A stretch of 64,000 nt of DNA from Glutamicibacter protophormiae (GTDB taxonomy: Bacteria; Actinomycetota; Actinomycetes; Actinomycetales; Micrococcaceae): contig NZ_BMPH01000006.1 in NCBI RefSeq assembly GCF_014647495.1, positions 1 to 64,000 of the forward strand, read 5' to 3'. Positions 34,824 through 44,135 of this stretch are shown in pieces; the first letter of the stretch is position 1, and each line of letters opens with the position of its first letter. Made by a program: the position numbers and the translations under genes. Under the pieces are notes generated by a model. The model saw only the letters and a list, made by a program, of their open reading frames with translations, was not told the origin of the DNA and made no database searches.

Positions 34824-36827
34824 GTGAGCACAAAGCAATCTTCAGGACCGAGCAAGGCTGAGCGCCTGACCAGCCTCATCTACGCGTTGGCCACCACGCC
34901 GCGGAAATTCACCACCGCAATGATCGGGGAGTACCTCACCCCTGAGGGAAGCGACGCCGCCCGCGAAAAATCCGTGGAACGGCTGCGCGAGGAAATCCGC
35001 AACGACTTCGGCCTGCGCCTGATCGCTGAAGAGGTCGACGGCGAGACCCGCTACGGCATCGACACCAGCGACTGGTTCCTGCCCGAGGTCGCCTTCACCC
35101 CGGCCGAATCGGCGATGATCTCCCTGGCCGCGAGCCTGTGGAAGGATTCGAAGCTGCAGGCCCTGGGCCTGAAAGCAGCCGCGCGGATCACCGGCTCCAG
35201 CGTCCCCGCCCCGGTCGCGCCATTCGCCGGCTCGCTGCTGCCGCGGCTCTCGCTGGACGCGCCGAACTTCCGCGAATGCGCCCTGGCCGTGTTCAACCGC
35301 AAAACCGTCAAATTCAGCTACGTCACCGCCGGCAACGTCGAATCGACGCGCGAGGTGGACATGTGGGGGATCGGACAGCGCTTCGGCAACTGGTACTTCA
35401 CCGGCTTCGACCACACCCGCGACGCCCAGCGGGTCTTCCGCCTCTCGCGCGTCAAGGGCAACTTCAAGACCACCATCCGACGCGGCGGCACCAGCAGCGC
35501 CGGCTACCGGCCGCGCCCGGCGGACTTCAGCATGTCCCAGGTGCTGCTGGACTTCGACCTGCGCAACCCCGGACATCTGGCCACCGTGGAGATCCGCGAC
35601 GACGCGGCCACCCCGCTGCGCGTGCGCGCCCTGAACGGCGCCTCCATCCAGAACCCTTTGCGCATCGCCTACGCCGACCCCGAATCCTTCGCCGCAGAAC
35701 TGGCCGCCTACGGCCCGGCGGTCAAGGTGCTCGAACCGGCGCCGCTGGCCGATCAGGTCGCTGCCACGCTGCGCGCGGCCCGCGACGCCCAGGCCCAGCT
35801 GGCCGCTGACCCCAGGATGCATGCCGCGTCCTTCCGGCCGCAGCGCGCCACCGGACGCGGGACCACCGCGTCCCAGGTGCTGCGCAACATCGACATGATC
35901 CAGTACGTGGTCTCCCACGGGGTGGTCCAGGTCCAGGAGCTCGCCGAGCGCTACCAGATGCCGGTGGACAAGGTCCGCGAGGAACTGGCGATGATCATGA
36001 TGTGCGGTGTTCCCGGAGGCCAGCACGACGAGCTGATCAACGTCAACGACGGCGATTTGGAGGCTGATACCGTCACCATCTCCAACGCCGCGCTGCTGGC
36101 CGAACCGCAGAAGCTCGCGCCGCTGGAGGCCGTCGCCGTGCTCGGCGGGCTGAACGCGCTGGCCAGCATCCCCAAGTTCGAGCATCGCGAGGTGCTGGAG
36201 TCCGCGCTGCACAAGATCAACGCCGCCGTGGCCCGTTTCGAAGGCTGGAACGGCTCGCTGGGCTTCGCCCTGTCCCAGGTGCGCGAACACGACATCCCCT
36301 CCCAGCTGGTGGACGCAGTGCTCGGCTCCCAGGTGCTGTCCATCGACTACTATTCAGCCCACTCGCAGGCCCACCAGCGCCGGGAGGTGGAGCCGGTGCG
36401 GCTGGTGGAGGACGGCGCGACCCAATACCTGCGCGCCTGGTGCCGCACCCGCGAAGACCTGTTGACCTTCCGCGTGGACCGCATCCTGGATGCCAAGGCC
36501 ACCGGCGAGGTCTTCGAACGGGGGCCGCGCCACCGCGACGACGAGGAACTGGACATGCGCTACCGCGGTTCGGCCGAGGACCTGCAGGCGGTGCTCTACG
36601 TGGACGACGAGGAGCTGCCGGCGGTGGAGTCCTTCCAGCCCACGGAATGGTCCAGCTCGAAGATCGGCAGCGGCTACCTGGCCAAGGTGCGGATCTCTTA
36701 CGATCTGGTGCCCGCGCCGCTGGTGGCACGTCACGGCGGTAAGATTGCAGTGATCTCTCCCGACGCTACGCGTGAACGCGTGCGTGAATGGTTGGACGAA
36801 GCTATCCGGATGTATGAGGATAAATAA
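34824..36827 (+). CDS. pafBC: Fused PafB-PafC WYL-domain transcriptional activator
   Basis: A 667-aa protein that joins two copies of the HTH-WYL-WCX architecture: first copy residues about 10-320 (HTH near ALATTPRKFTTAMIGEYL, WYL-type region DMWGIGQRFGNWYFTGFD), second copy about 340-665 (TASQVLRNIDMIQYVVSHGV, then SIDYYSAHSQAHQRREVEPV). In mycobacteria PafB and PafC are separate proteins that form a heterodimer and activate the RecA-independent DNA-damage response; Arthrobacter carries this natural fusion. WYL domains are thought to sense single-stranded nucleic acid. GTG 34824. The next gene starts immediately after the stop (TAAATG). Confidence 0.93.
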   Translation: MSTKQSSGPSKAERLTSLIYALATTPRKFTTAMIGEYLTPEGSDAAREKSVERLREEIRNDFGLRLIAEEVDGETRYGIDTSDWFLPEVAFTPAESAMISLAASLWKDSKLQALGLKAAARITGSSVPAPVAPFAGSLLPRLSLDAPNFRECALAVFNRKTVKFSYVTAGNVESTREVDMWGIGQRFGNWYFTGFDHTRDAQRVFRLSRVKGNFKTTIRRGGTSSAGYRPRPADFSMSQVLLDFDLRNPGHLATVEIRDDAATPLRVRALNGASIQNPLRIAYADPESFAAELAAYGPAVKVLEPAPLADQVAATLRAARDAQAQLAADPRMHAASFRPQRATGRGTTASQVLRNIDMIQYVVSHGVVQVQELAERYQMPVDKVREELAMIMMCGVPGGQHDELINVNDGDLEADTVTISNAALLAEPQKLAPLEAVAVLGGLNALASIPKFEHREVLESALHKINAAVARFEGWNGSLGFALSQVREHDIPSQLVDAVLGSQVLSIDYYSAHSQAHQRREVEPVRLVEDGATQYLRAWCRTREDLLTFRVDRILDAKATGEVFERGPRHRDDEELDMRYRGSAEDLQAVLYVDDEELPAVESFQPTEWSSSKIGSGYLAKVRISYDLVPAPLVARHGGKIAVISPDATRERVREWLDEAIRMYEDK

Positions 36828-37187
36828 ATGCTCCCTTGGTGGTTCTGGACCTTGCTGTGGACGGTCCTCGTCCTGGCAACCCTGCTCTGCGCGGTGCTGG
36901 CCGGCTTCCGGCTGTTCCGGCAGGGCATGAAGGTGTTCGACACGCTGGGGGAGGCCTCCGAGCAGCTGAGCGCCGAATTCGCCAAGCCCGGCACCGTCGT
37001 CGACTACGCCCCGGCGGGCCGCCGCTATCCGCACGGCACCGAGGCGACCCACGCCGATCCGCGGAAAATCAAAAATCTCGTGCGCAAGGGCAAGGCCGAA
37101 CGCATCGAAGCGCGGCGGGTCCGCCGCGTGGCGCGTCGCACCGAGCGCGGACAAGCGCAGAACATGCAGGACTTGGGCCTGTTCTAA
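36828..37187 (+). CDS. Small single-pass membrane protein of unknown function
   Basis: A 119-aa protein with one N-terminal transmembrane segment (residues about 4-27) and a cytoplasmic tail ending in a strongly basic stretch (NLVRKGKAERIEARRVRRVARR). I do not know the function; short membrane proteins of this type are common between pafBC and tatA in Micrococcaceae, but I cannot cite a family. ATG 36828 follows the pafBC stop directly, so translational coupling is likely. A role in anchoring nucleic acid or helping Tat is only a guess. Confidence 0.7.
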   Translation: MLPWWFWTLLWTVLVLATLLCAVLAGFRLFRQGMKVFDTLGEASEQLSAEFAKPGTVVDYAPAGRRYPHGTEATHADPRKIKNLVRKGKAERIEARRVRRVARRTERGQAQNMQDLGLF

Positions 37188-37219
37188 CGTAGACTTGAAG
37201 TTGAGAGAAGGGAATCCAC

Positions 37220-37435
37220 ATGGGTGGCTTGCAGGGATGGCACTTGGTCATCATTATCGTTTTGGCTCTGCTGCTTTTCGGAGCACCGAAGCTTCCAGGA
37301 CTGGCGCGTTCAATGGGCCAGTCGCTGCGCATTTTCAAGTCGGAAGTCCGCCAGATGAAGGACGACGACCCTAAATCGGAGACCATTGACGGAACCGTCA
37401 ATGACTCGAATCCCAACGAAAAGAACAACTCGTAG
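37220..37435 (+). CDS. tatA: Sec-independent protein translocase subunit TatA
   Basis: A 71-aa protein with the TatA/E layout: one transmembrane helix ([20 protein letters not shown]), the FGAPKLP hinge, an amphipathic helix ([18 protein letters not shown]) and an acidic tail. ATG 37220 has AAGGGA upstream. tatC starts 10 bp downstream. Together they form the pore for folded proteins with twin-arginine signals; the TAXI lipoprotein at 16209 carries such a signal. The order pafBC-tatA-tatC-helY matches Mycobacterium. Confidence 0.93.
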   Translation: MGGLQGWHLVIIIVLALLLFGAPKLPGLARSMGQSLRIFKSEVRQMKDDDPKSETIDGTVNDSNPNEKNNS

Positions 37436-37444
37436 ACCTTTTCA

Positions 37445-38311
37445 GTGGGAACTAACGCAAAGAAGACCCCGCGGACCAAGAAAAAGCGGGCAAAAAACGA
37501 CGAAGGGCGGATGTCTCTCAAGGAGCATCTCGTCGAGGCTCGCAACCGGCTGTTCAAGTCGCTGATTGCCCTGGCGCTTGGCACCATCGCCGGTTTCTTC
37601 CTCTACGACCAGCTGCTTGCGCTGATCATCGCACCCGTGAACGCCGCGGGCGGATCGGTCAATTTCACGGCCGTCATGTCGCCGTTCGACATCATGATCA
37701 AGGTCGCGTTGTTCGTCGGCCTGGTGGTTTCCTCGCCGGTCTGGATCTACCAGATCTGGGCTTTCATCGTCCCGGGGCTGAAGAAAAAAGAGCGCCGCAT
37801 GTCGATGGCCTTCGCCGGCGTCGCGGTGCCGCTGTTCCTGTTCGGCGTGGCCATGGCGTACTTCATCCTGCCTTTCGCGCTGCACTTCTTCATCGGGCTG
37901 ACCCCGGAGAACTCCGAGATCCTGGTCACCGTCGACAACTACCTGCCCTTCGTCTTCAGGCTGCTGCTGGCCTTCGGCCTGGCCATGCTGGTGCCGGTGC
38001 TCATGGTCGGACTGAACATGGTCGGGGTGCTGTCCTCCAAGGTGATCCTGAAGAACTGGCGCATCACCGTGTTCCTGATCGCCCTGGTTGCCGCGATGGC
38101 GGCCCCGGGCGGCGACGCGATCACGATGTTCGCGCTGGCCGGACCCCTGTTCATCACCTTTGCCGCAGCCACCTTGTTCTGCTTCATCAATGACAAGAAA
38201 CGCGCCAAGAAGCAGCGGATCCAGGATGCGGAGAACGAACGGCTTGCCTCCGGCGCCATGTCGGATATCGACGCGCCAAGCACCATCGAGGAACCGAACT
38301 CCCAGCTGTAG
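37445..38311 (+). CDS. tatC: Sec-independent protein translocase subunit TatC
   Basis: A 288-aa integral membrane receptor for twin-arginine signal peptides with six transmembrane helices. Family signatures are LKEHLVEARNRLFKSL near the N-terminus, FTAVMSPFDIMIKV, WAFIVPGLKKKERR and FMVGLN-like MLVPVLMVGLNMVG. GTG 37445, in place of an ATG further in, keeps a basic N-terminal tail typical of actinobacterial TatC. Ten bp after tatA. Confidence 0.93.
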   Translation: MGTNAKKTPRTKKKRAKNDEGRMSLKEHLVEARNRLFKSLIALALGTIAGFFLYDQLLALIIAPVNAAGGSVNFTAVMSPFDIMIKVALFVGLVVSSPVWIYQIWAFIVPGLKKKERRMSMAFAGVAVPLFLFGVAMAYFILPFALHFFIGLTPENSEILVTVDNYLPFVFRLLLAFGLAMLVPVLMVGLNMVGVLSSKVILKNWRITVFLIALVAAMAAPGGDAITMFALAGPLFITFAAATLFCFINDKKRAKKQRIQDAENERLASGAMSDIDAPSTIEEPNSQL

Positions 38312-38389
38312 CCGCCGCTGCGGCGCCCACCACCACCTTGTGTGTTCGGATAGCGGCTGACACCGCGTCCAGAAAGTGAACGGCCACCT

Positions 38390-41182
38390 GTGACTTCCCC
38401 TGCGGAACGCTACGCGAATTCCAAGGCGCGCCAGGTCGAATTCGGCACCAGCCTGCCGGACTTCCGGGCAACCCTTTCCTTCGACCTGGACCCGTTCCAG
38501 GCCGAAGCCTGCCGCAAGGTGGCCGAGGGCCACGGCGTCCTGGTGGCCGCTCCGACCGGAGCCGGCAAGACGGTGGTGGGGGAGTTCGCGATCTTCCAGG
38601 CCATGGCCGAAAACCGCAAGGCCTTCTACACCACCCCCATCAAGGCGCTGAGCAACCAGAAGTTCACCGAGCTGGTCAAGGTCTACGGCCCGGAGCAGGT
38701 GGGGCTGCTCACCGGCGACACCTCCATCAATTCCGAGGCGCAGATCGTGGTGATGACCACCGAGGTGCTGCGCAACATGCTGTACGCGGATTCGCAGACG
38801 CTGGACGGGCTGGGCTACGTCATCATGGACGAGGTCCACTACCTCGCGGACAAGTTCCGCGGCGCGGTCTGGGAAGAAGTGATCATCCACCTTCCCTCCA
38901 ACGTGCAGATCATCTCGCTGTCCGCCACGGTCTCCAATGCCGAGGAATTCGGCGGTTGGCTGGATACCGTGCGCGGGGACACCGACATCATCGTCTCCGA
39001 AGTGCGGCCGGTGCCGCTGTTCCAGCACGTCATGGTCGGCCCGAACCTGGTGGACCTGTTCGCCGAGGACGTCGCCTTCGACAAGGTCGCCGAGGGCGAC
39101 ATCAAGGCCAGCGTGAATCCGGAGCTGCGCAAGCTCGTACGCAGCCACAGCCACAGCCCCGGCGGCCGCGTGCAGCGCGGACGGGGCCGCGGTGCTCCAC
39201 GCGGGCCGCAGCGCGCCCCCGGGCTCAGCCAGCGCGTCTCCCGCTCTTCGGTCATCGCCAGGCTCGACCGCGCCGGGCTGCTGCCGGCGATCTTCTTTAT
39301 TTTCTCCCGCAAGGGCTGCGACATGGCCGTGCAGCAGTGCGCCATGGCGGATCTCCGCCTGACCACCAACGAAGAAGCCGCGCAGATCGCACAGGCGCTG
39401 GACGAGGTGGCCTGCAGGATCCCCAACGAGGACCTGGACGTGCTGGAATTCTGGAGCTGGCGCGACGGGCTGGTCCGCGGCTTCGCCTCCCACCATGCCG
39501 GGCTGCTGCCGATCTTCAAGGAAATCGTCGAGGACCTGTTTGCGCGCAACCTGGTCAAGGTCGTGTTCGCCACCGAAACCCTGGCCCTGGGCGTGAACAT
39601 GCCGGCCCGTTCGGTGGTGCTGGAGAAACTGGTCAAGTTCAACGGCGAATCGCACGTGCAGATCTCCTCGGGTGAATACACCCAGCTCACCGGGCGCGCG
39701 GGACGCCGCGGCATCGACGTGGAGGGCCACTCCATCGTGCTGTGGAACCCTGACATGGAACCCGAAGCGCTGGCCGGTCTGGCCTCGCGCCGCACCTACC
39801 CGCTGAACTCCTCGTTCCGCCCGACCTACAACATGTCCACGAACCTCTTGGCGCAGTTCGGCCTCGAGCAGACCCGCCAGATCCTGGAAAGCTCCTTCGC
39901 CCAGTACCAGGCCGACCGCTCCGTGGTGGGCATGGCCCGGCAGGTGCGTTCCAGGGAGGAGTCGCTGGCCGGCTACGCCAAGTCCATGGAATGCCACCTG
40001 GGCGACTTCACCGAGTACCTGAAGCTGCAGCGGGAGCTGGCGGCGCTGGAGAAGACCGCGGCGAAGTCGCGCCGGCATGAGCGCCGTTCGGCCGCCGAAC
40101 GCTCGCTGCAGGCGGTTATCCGCGGCGACGTGGTGGACCTGCCTGGAGGGCGTCGCTTCGGCCGCGCCGTGGTCGTCGCCCTGGACGAGGCGATGTACAA
40201 CCCGCGGCATACCGTGCTGACCGAGGAGGGCCAGCTGCGCCGGCTGTCGGCCGAGGACCTGAACGGTCCGCTGCAAATCGTCTCGCGCATCCGGATCCCC
40301 AAGGGTTTCACCGGAAAGAGCCCGAAGGAGCGGCGCGACCTGGCTTCGTCGTTGCGCAACGCGATCTACGACCACCGTCCGCCGCGCCAGGACGCGCAGA
40401 GCTTCGACTTCGAGGGTGCGGACTCCTTCGAGCGCGAGATCGAGAAGCTGCGGCTGCAGCTGCGCGACCACCCGTGCCACGCCTGCTCCGAGCGCGATGA
40501 CCACATGCGCTGGGCCGACCGCTACTGGAAGCTGAAGAAGGACACGGAGAAGGCCCGGCGCAACATCCGCGGCCGCACCAACACCATCGCCACCCAGTTC
40601 GACAAGGTCTGCAAGGTCCTGGAGCAGTTCGGCTACCTGCTGCCCAGCGAGGACGGGGAGGACTTCAGCATCACGGACTCCGGTCGGCGCCTGCGCCGTA
40701 TCTACGGCGAACGCGACCTGCTCACCAGCCAGGTGCTGGAAACCGGCAAGCTGACCGGGCTCAAGCCCGAGGAGCTGTGCGCCGTGGTCGCCTTCCTGGT
40801 CTACCAGGGACGGCGCGACTACGACCGGCCCGACCCGAAAATGCCCACCGAGAAGATCGCCGACATCTTCACCCAGACCATCAACATCTGGGGTCCGCTC
40901 TCCGATGCCGAGGAAGCCCTGGGCCTGAACCCCACCGCCCCTCCGGAATCCGGCCTGATCTGGCCGATGTACAAGTGGGCGCGCGGCTCCAGCCTGAACA
41001 GCGCGCTGCGCGGCACGGATCTGGCCCCGGGCGACTTCGTGCGCTGGGCCAAGCAGGTCATCGACACCCTGGACCAGTTCGCGAAGAACACCGACCTGCC
41101 CCCGCAGCTGGTGCGCGGAGCCTACCAGGCAGTGGACAGCATCAAGCGCGGCGTCGTCGCCTATTCGAACGTGCTGGACTAG
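38390..41182 (+). CDS. helY: Ski2-like DEVH-box RNA helicase (HelY)
   Basis: A 930-aa superfamily 2 helicase. Motif I is APTGAGKTVV, motif II MDEVHYL, motif III SATVSNAEEF, motif VI LTGRAGRRGIDVEGHS; the C-terminus has a DSHCT-like domain (PEELCAVVAFLVYQGRRDY). A low-complexity, Arg/Gly/Ser-rich insertion lies between motif III and the second RecA lobe (residues about 245-285). Similar to Mtr4/Ski2-type unwindases; an RNA processing or surveillance role is expected. GTG 38390. Neighbourhood pafBC-tatAC-helY is conserved in mycobacteria. Confidence 0.92.
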   Translation: MTSPAERYANSKARQVEFGTSLPDFRATLSFDLDPFQAEACRKVAEGHGVLVAAPTGAGKTVVGEFAIFQAMAENRKAFYTTPIKALSNQKFTELVKVYGPEQVGLLTGDTSINSEAQIVVMTTEVLRNMLYADSQTLDGLGYVIMDEVHYLADKFRGAVWEEVIIHLPSNVQIISLSATVSNAEEFGGWLDTVRGDTDIIVSEVRPVPLFQHVMVGPNLVDLFAEDVAFDKVAEGDIKASVNPELRKLVRSHSHSPGGRVQRGRGRGAPRGPQRAPGLSQRVSRSSVIARLDRAGLLPAIFFIFSRKGCDMAVQQCAMADLRLTTNEEAAQIAQALDEVACRIPNEDLDVLEFWSWRDGLVRGFASHHAGLLPIFKEIVEDLFARNLVKVVFATETLALGVNMPARSVVLEKLVKFNGESHVQISSGEYTQLTGRAGRRGIDVEGHSIVLWNPDMEPEALAGLASRRTYPLNSSFRPTYNMSTNLLAQFGLEQTRQILESSFAQYQADRSVVGMARQVRSREESLAGYAKSMECHLGDFTEYLKLQRELAALEKTAAKSRRHERRSAAERSLQAVIRGDVVDLPGGRRFGRAVVVALDEAMYNPRHTVLTEEGQLRRLSAEDLNGPLQIVSRIRIPKGFTGKSPKERRDLASSLRNAIYDHRPPRQDAQSFDFEGADSFEREIEKLRLQLRDHPCHACSERDDHMRWADRYWKLKKDTEKARRNIRGRTNTIATQFDKVCKVLEQFGYLLPSEDGEDFSITDSGRRLRRIYGERDLLTSQVLETGKLTGLKPEELCAVVAFLVYQGRRDYDRPDPKMPTEKIADIFTQTINIWGPLSDAEEALGLNPTAPPESGLIWPMYKWARGSSLNSALRGTDLAPGDFVRWAKQVIDTLDQFAKNTDLPPQLVRGAYQAVDSIKRGVVAYSNVLD

Positions 41183-41251
41183 CGCCGCACCCGCAGAGTT
41201 TATTCGCGCCGGGCTCGCCCCGGCGGCGTGGAATGAAAAGGAAGTTAGCAC

Positions 41252-42859
41252 ATGGCAAAAATCCTGTACCGCAACGGTTCGGTGTATTCGGCCGCGGACC
41301 CGTTCGCGACCTCGATGGTTGTGGACGGCGACACCGTGGCCTGGATCGGCGGTGAGGAGGCTGCCGACCGCCACGCGGAGCACGCGGACGAGGTCGTCGA
41401 CCTGTACGGCGCGCTGATCACCCCCGCCTTCGTGGAGTCCCACACCCACCTGGCCGCACTGGGCCGCACCCTGGCCGGCGCCGACCTGGGCACCGCCGAC
41501 AGCGCCGCCGCGCTGCTAGCCCTGGTCTCCGAACGCGCCCGCGCTTCGGCCTCGCTGGTGCTGGCCCAGGGCTGGGACAACTCCTCCTGGGCCCAGCCTG
41601 AACTGCCCGGCGAGGCGGAGCTGACCTCCGCCGCCGGCGGACGCGGCTACTACCTGGTGCGCCGCGATGTGCACAGCGCCCTGGTGAACCGGAAGCTGCT
41701 CGATGAGCTGGAACTGGGCGACATCGCCTCCGGCGTGGTGCGCGGCGCCGAACACGACGCGGTGCGCGAGGCCTTGGCCGGCACCGCGGCGGAGGCGGAC
41801 TACCAGCGTCTGGCCCTGGAGCACTACGCCTCGCGCGGCTTCGCCACCGTGGTGGAAATGGCAGCCCCGCAGCTTGAAGGCCGTGCCGTGCTGGATGAGC
41901 TGCTGTCGCTGGATCATGCAGAGCTTCCGCAGGTCTACGCCTTCTGGGGCGAACTGGTCTCCGACGCCGGGCGCGCCGACGAGCTGATGTCCAGCTTCCC
42001 GGCCGGCCGCGTGCTCGGCCTGGGCGGCGATCTGCGGGTCGACGGCTCGCTGGGCAGCCACACTGCCTACCTGCGCGAAGACTACGCCGATGCGCCGGGC
42101 ACCCGCGGCAACCTGTACCTGAGCCGCGAACAGATCGCGGAGCATCTGGTCGCCTGCAGCCAGCGCGGCATCCAAGCCGCTTTCCACGTGATCGGCGACG
42201 GCGCGCTGGACACGCTGTTGGACGCCTTCGACCTGGCCGCCGGTCGCATCGGCACCGCCAAGCTGCAGATGTGCCGACACCGCATCGAGCACGCCGAGAT
42301 GGTGGACGAGGCGGCCCGCCAGCGCCTGCTGCAGTATTCGATCATGGTCTCCATGCAGCCGGGCTTCGACGCCGCCTGGGCCGGCGAGAACGGCATGTAC
42401 GCCGCCCGCCTGGGGGAGCGCGCGCAGGGCATGAACAACCTCTCCGCGATGCTGTCCTCCGGCGTGCCGCTGGTGCTCGGCTCCGACGCCCCGGTCACCG
42501 AGGTGGACGGCTGGAAGATCGTGCGCGCGGCGATGAACATGGCGGATGCCGACGCCCGCATCTCCGCCCGCGCCGCCTTCCTGGCCCAAACCCGCTCGAC
42601 CTACCGCGCGATGGGGGAGAGCAACCCGCTGGCCGGCCAGCTGGTCATCGGCGCCCCGGCGACCTTCGCCGTGTGGAGCGCCTCGGAACTGGCCGTGCAG
42701 ACCCCGGACGTGCGCATCAGCTCCTGGAGCACCGACGCCCGCGCCGGCACCCCGATGCTCCCGGTCGTCGACGAGCAGATCCCCGCCTGCCTGCGCACCG
42801 TGCGCGCCGGGCGGATCCTGTTCGACCAGTTGGAAGCAGCGGCGGGAGCCTCCCTTTAA
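41252..42859 (+). CDS. Amidohydrolase family protein (YtcJ-like)
   Basis: A 535-aa metal-dependent hydrolase of the amidohydrolase-3 group. Metal ligands are visible in VESHTHLAALGRT (HxH), DGSLGSHTAYL, FHVIGDGALDTLLD, CRHRIEHAEM and GSDAPVTEVDGW. The substrate is not known. ATG 41252 with AAAAGGAAG upstream. It follows helY after 69 bp. Confidence 0.85.
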   Translation: MAKILYRNGSVYSAADPFATSMVVDGDTVAWIGGEEAADRHAEHADEVVDLYGALITPAFVESHTHLAALGRTLAGADLGTADSAAALLALVSERARASASLVLAQGWDNSSWAQPELPGEAELTSAAGGRGYYLVRRDVHSALVNRKLLDELELGDIASGVVRGAEHDAVREALAGTAAEADYQRLALEHYASRGFATVVEMAAPQLEGRAVLDELLSLDHAELPQVYAFWGELVSDAGRADELMSSFPAGRVLGLGGDLRVDGSLGSHTAYLREDYADAPGTRGNLYLSREQIAEHLVACSQRGIQAAFHVIGDGALDTLLDAFDLAAGRIGTAKLQMCRHRIEHAEMVDEAARQRLLQYSIMVSMQPGFDAAWAGENGMYAARLGERAQGMNNLSAMLSSGVPLVLGSDAPVTEVDGWKIVRAAMNMADADARISARAAFLAQTRSTYRAMGESNPLAGQLVIGAPATFAVWSASELAVQTPDVRISSWSTDARAGTPMLPVVDEQIPACLRTVRAGRILFDQLEAAAGASL

Positions 42860-43256
42860 GCCGCGGCACCGGTGTCCGAAAAAATTCGCAACATCTTGTC
42901 TGACTTGAAGATATTGGACGAAGATTGTGGTCACCAGTTGGTTGACAGGCTGGGTGGGTCACCCATTAGGCTGTACTAAGCGCCTCTTCGTGATGCACCC
43001 AGCTTTGTATTCGAAACGACGCAATTTGAATAGCGATCCCCGGTGACCTTAGATAACATTTCCCGAGTTTTCCAACCTGTGAAATAGGGCCGAAGTCACT
43101 GGGGATCGTTGCGTTTTCCTGTGTCTGGGGCGATGCCCGCTGTGCCGGGTGAGTATACTTTGAATTTGGATCAGCCCTCATAACGCAGTATTCCGGGCAT
43201 ACCCCCATGCCCCGCGAGGGCTCATTGCAGCCGTTAACCTAGAAAGGTGCCGCCGA
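42860..43256. other. 397-bp non-coding region upstream of ppm with two inverted-repeat sets
   Basis: No convincing gene is seen. A sigma70-like -35 TTGACA (42942-42947) is followed by TAGGCT at 42967-42972 (spacer 19) and a separate TATACT lies at 43154-43159. Two inverted repeats are visible: GCTGGGTG (42949-42956) with CACCCAGC (42996-43003), and CGATCCCCGGTGACCTT (43034-43050) with AAGTCACTGGGGATCG (43093-43108; one G-U pair and one bulge). The second could form a hairpin with a 42-nt loop in the ppm leader. Confidence 0.45.
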
Positions 43257-43985
43257 GTGCGCGTCATTACGATCATTCCGACCTACAACGAACTGGAATC
43301 CCTCCCGCTGACGGTCGGAAGGCTCCGGACTGCCGTTCCTGACTCGGACGTACTGATCGTCGACGACAACTCGCCCGACGGCACCGGCGAATTGGCCGAC
43401 AAGATGGCCGCCGAGGACAGCAATATCCACGTGCTGCACCGCACCGGCAAAGATGGCCTGGGCGCCGCGTACATCGCCGGGTTCGAGTGGGCCCTGGCCC
43501 GCGACTACGACGTGTTGGTCGAAATGGACGCCGATGGCTCGCACATGCCCGAGCAGCTTCCGCGCCTGCTGGAGGCCAGCGCCGCCGGAGCAGACCTGGT
43601 GATCGGCTCGCGCTGGGTCAAGGGCGGCGAGGTCGTGAACTGGCCGCTGCTGCGCAAGATCATCTCCCGCGGCGGCTCCTTCTACTCCCGCACCATGCTC
43701 GGCTTGCCGCTGCGCGACATCACCGCCGGCTACCGGGCCTTCAAGCGCCAGACCCTGGAGGAAATCGACTTCGATGCGGTCGAGTCGCGCGGCTACGGAT
43801 TCCAGGTCGACATGACCTTCCGCGTCGCCATGATGCGCAAGCGCATCGTCGAAGTTCCGGTGACCTTCGTGGAACGCGAATTGGGCGCTTCGAAGATGAG
43901 CGGCAACATCGTTTTCGAAGCCATGTGGAACGTGACCCGCTGGGGCCTGGGAGCCCGCTGGAAGAAGCTGACCTCGCGCAAGTAG
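43257..43985 (+). CDS. Polyprenol monophosphomannose synthase (GT2 family)
   Basis: A 242-aa cytoplasmic GT2 glycosyltransferase that transfers mannose from GDP-mannose to polyprenyl phosphate (Ppm1 synthase domain). Motifs: IIPTYNELESL, DDNSPDGTGELADKM, EMDADGSHMPEQLPRLL and GSRWVKGGEV, with PVTFVERELGASKMSG near the C-terminus. No acyltransferase domain is attached. GTG 43257 with AAAGG upstream. It is convergent with rbpA; in Mycobacterium, ppm1 (Rv2051c) and rbpA (Rv2050) are also adjacent. Confidence 0.9.
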   Translation: MRVITIIPTYNELESLPLTVGRLRTAVPDSDVLIVDDNSPDGTGELADKMAAEDSNIHVLHRTGKDGLGAAYIAGFEWALARDYDVLVEMDADGSHMPEQLPRLLEASAAGADLVIGSRWVKGGEVVNWPLLRKIISRGGSFYSRTMLGLPLRDITAGYRAFKRQTLEEIDFDAVESRGYGFQVDMTFRVAMMRKRIVEVPVTFVERELGASKMSGNIVFEAMWNVTRWGLGARWKKLTSRK

Positions 43986-44005
43986 CGTCTGCCCAACAAA
44001 CCACT

Positions 44006-44043
44006 CGCGGCGTCCGCGAAGCCCAGACTTCGCGGACGCCGCG
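44006..44043 (+). terminator. Terminator after ppm
   Basis: Perfect 16-bp stem CGCGGCGTCCGCGAAG (44006-44021) with CTTCGCGGACGCCGCG (44028-44043), 6-nt loop, then TTGTTGT, 21 bp after the ppm stop. Confidence 0.85.
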
Positions 44044-44078
44044 TTGTTGTGTCCGGCTTCGCCGGCGCTTAAATGACT

Positions 44079-44121
44079 GCGGGGCCGGTTCCCTCCTGTT
44101 GCAGGAGGGAACCGGCCCCGC
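44079..44121 (-). terminator. Terminator after rbpA
   Basis: Perfect 19-bp stem (44079-44097 with 44103-44121), 5-nt loop. It lies 15 bp beyond the rbpA stop on the minus strand. Confidence 0.85.
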
Positions 44122-44135
44122 GGCATCGATGCTGT

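Noticed and set aside
37442-41449. A very long open frame on the minus strand (over 1300 codons) opposite tatC and helY
   Set aside because: It is the mirror of GC-rich third positions in the real genes; its translation is low-complexity (Ala, Gly, Val, Arg, Gln, His) with no domain, and it spans two genes on the other strand.
43034-43108. Known riboswitch class in the ppm leader
   Set aside because: The hairpin does not match the conserved core of any riboswitch I can recall (for example c-di-AMP, cobalamin, SAM); only an unclassified structure can be claimed.
42966-43208. 80-codon minus-strand frame upstream of ppm
   Set aside because: It covers the inverted repeats and promoter-like elements and has no ribosome site or recognisable family.
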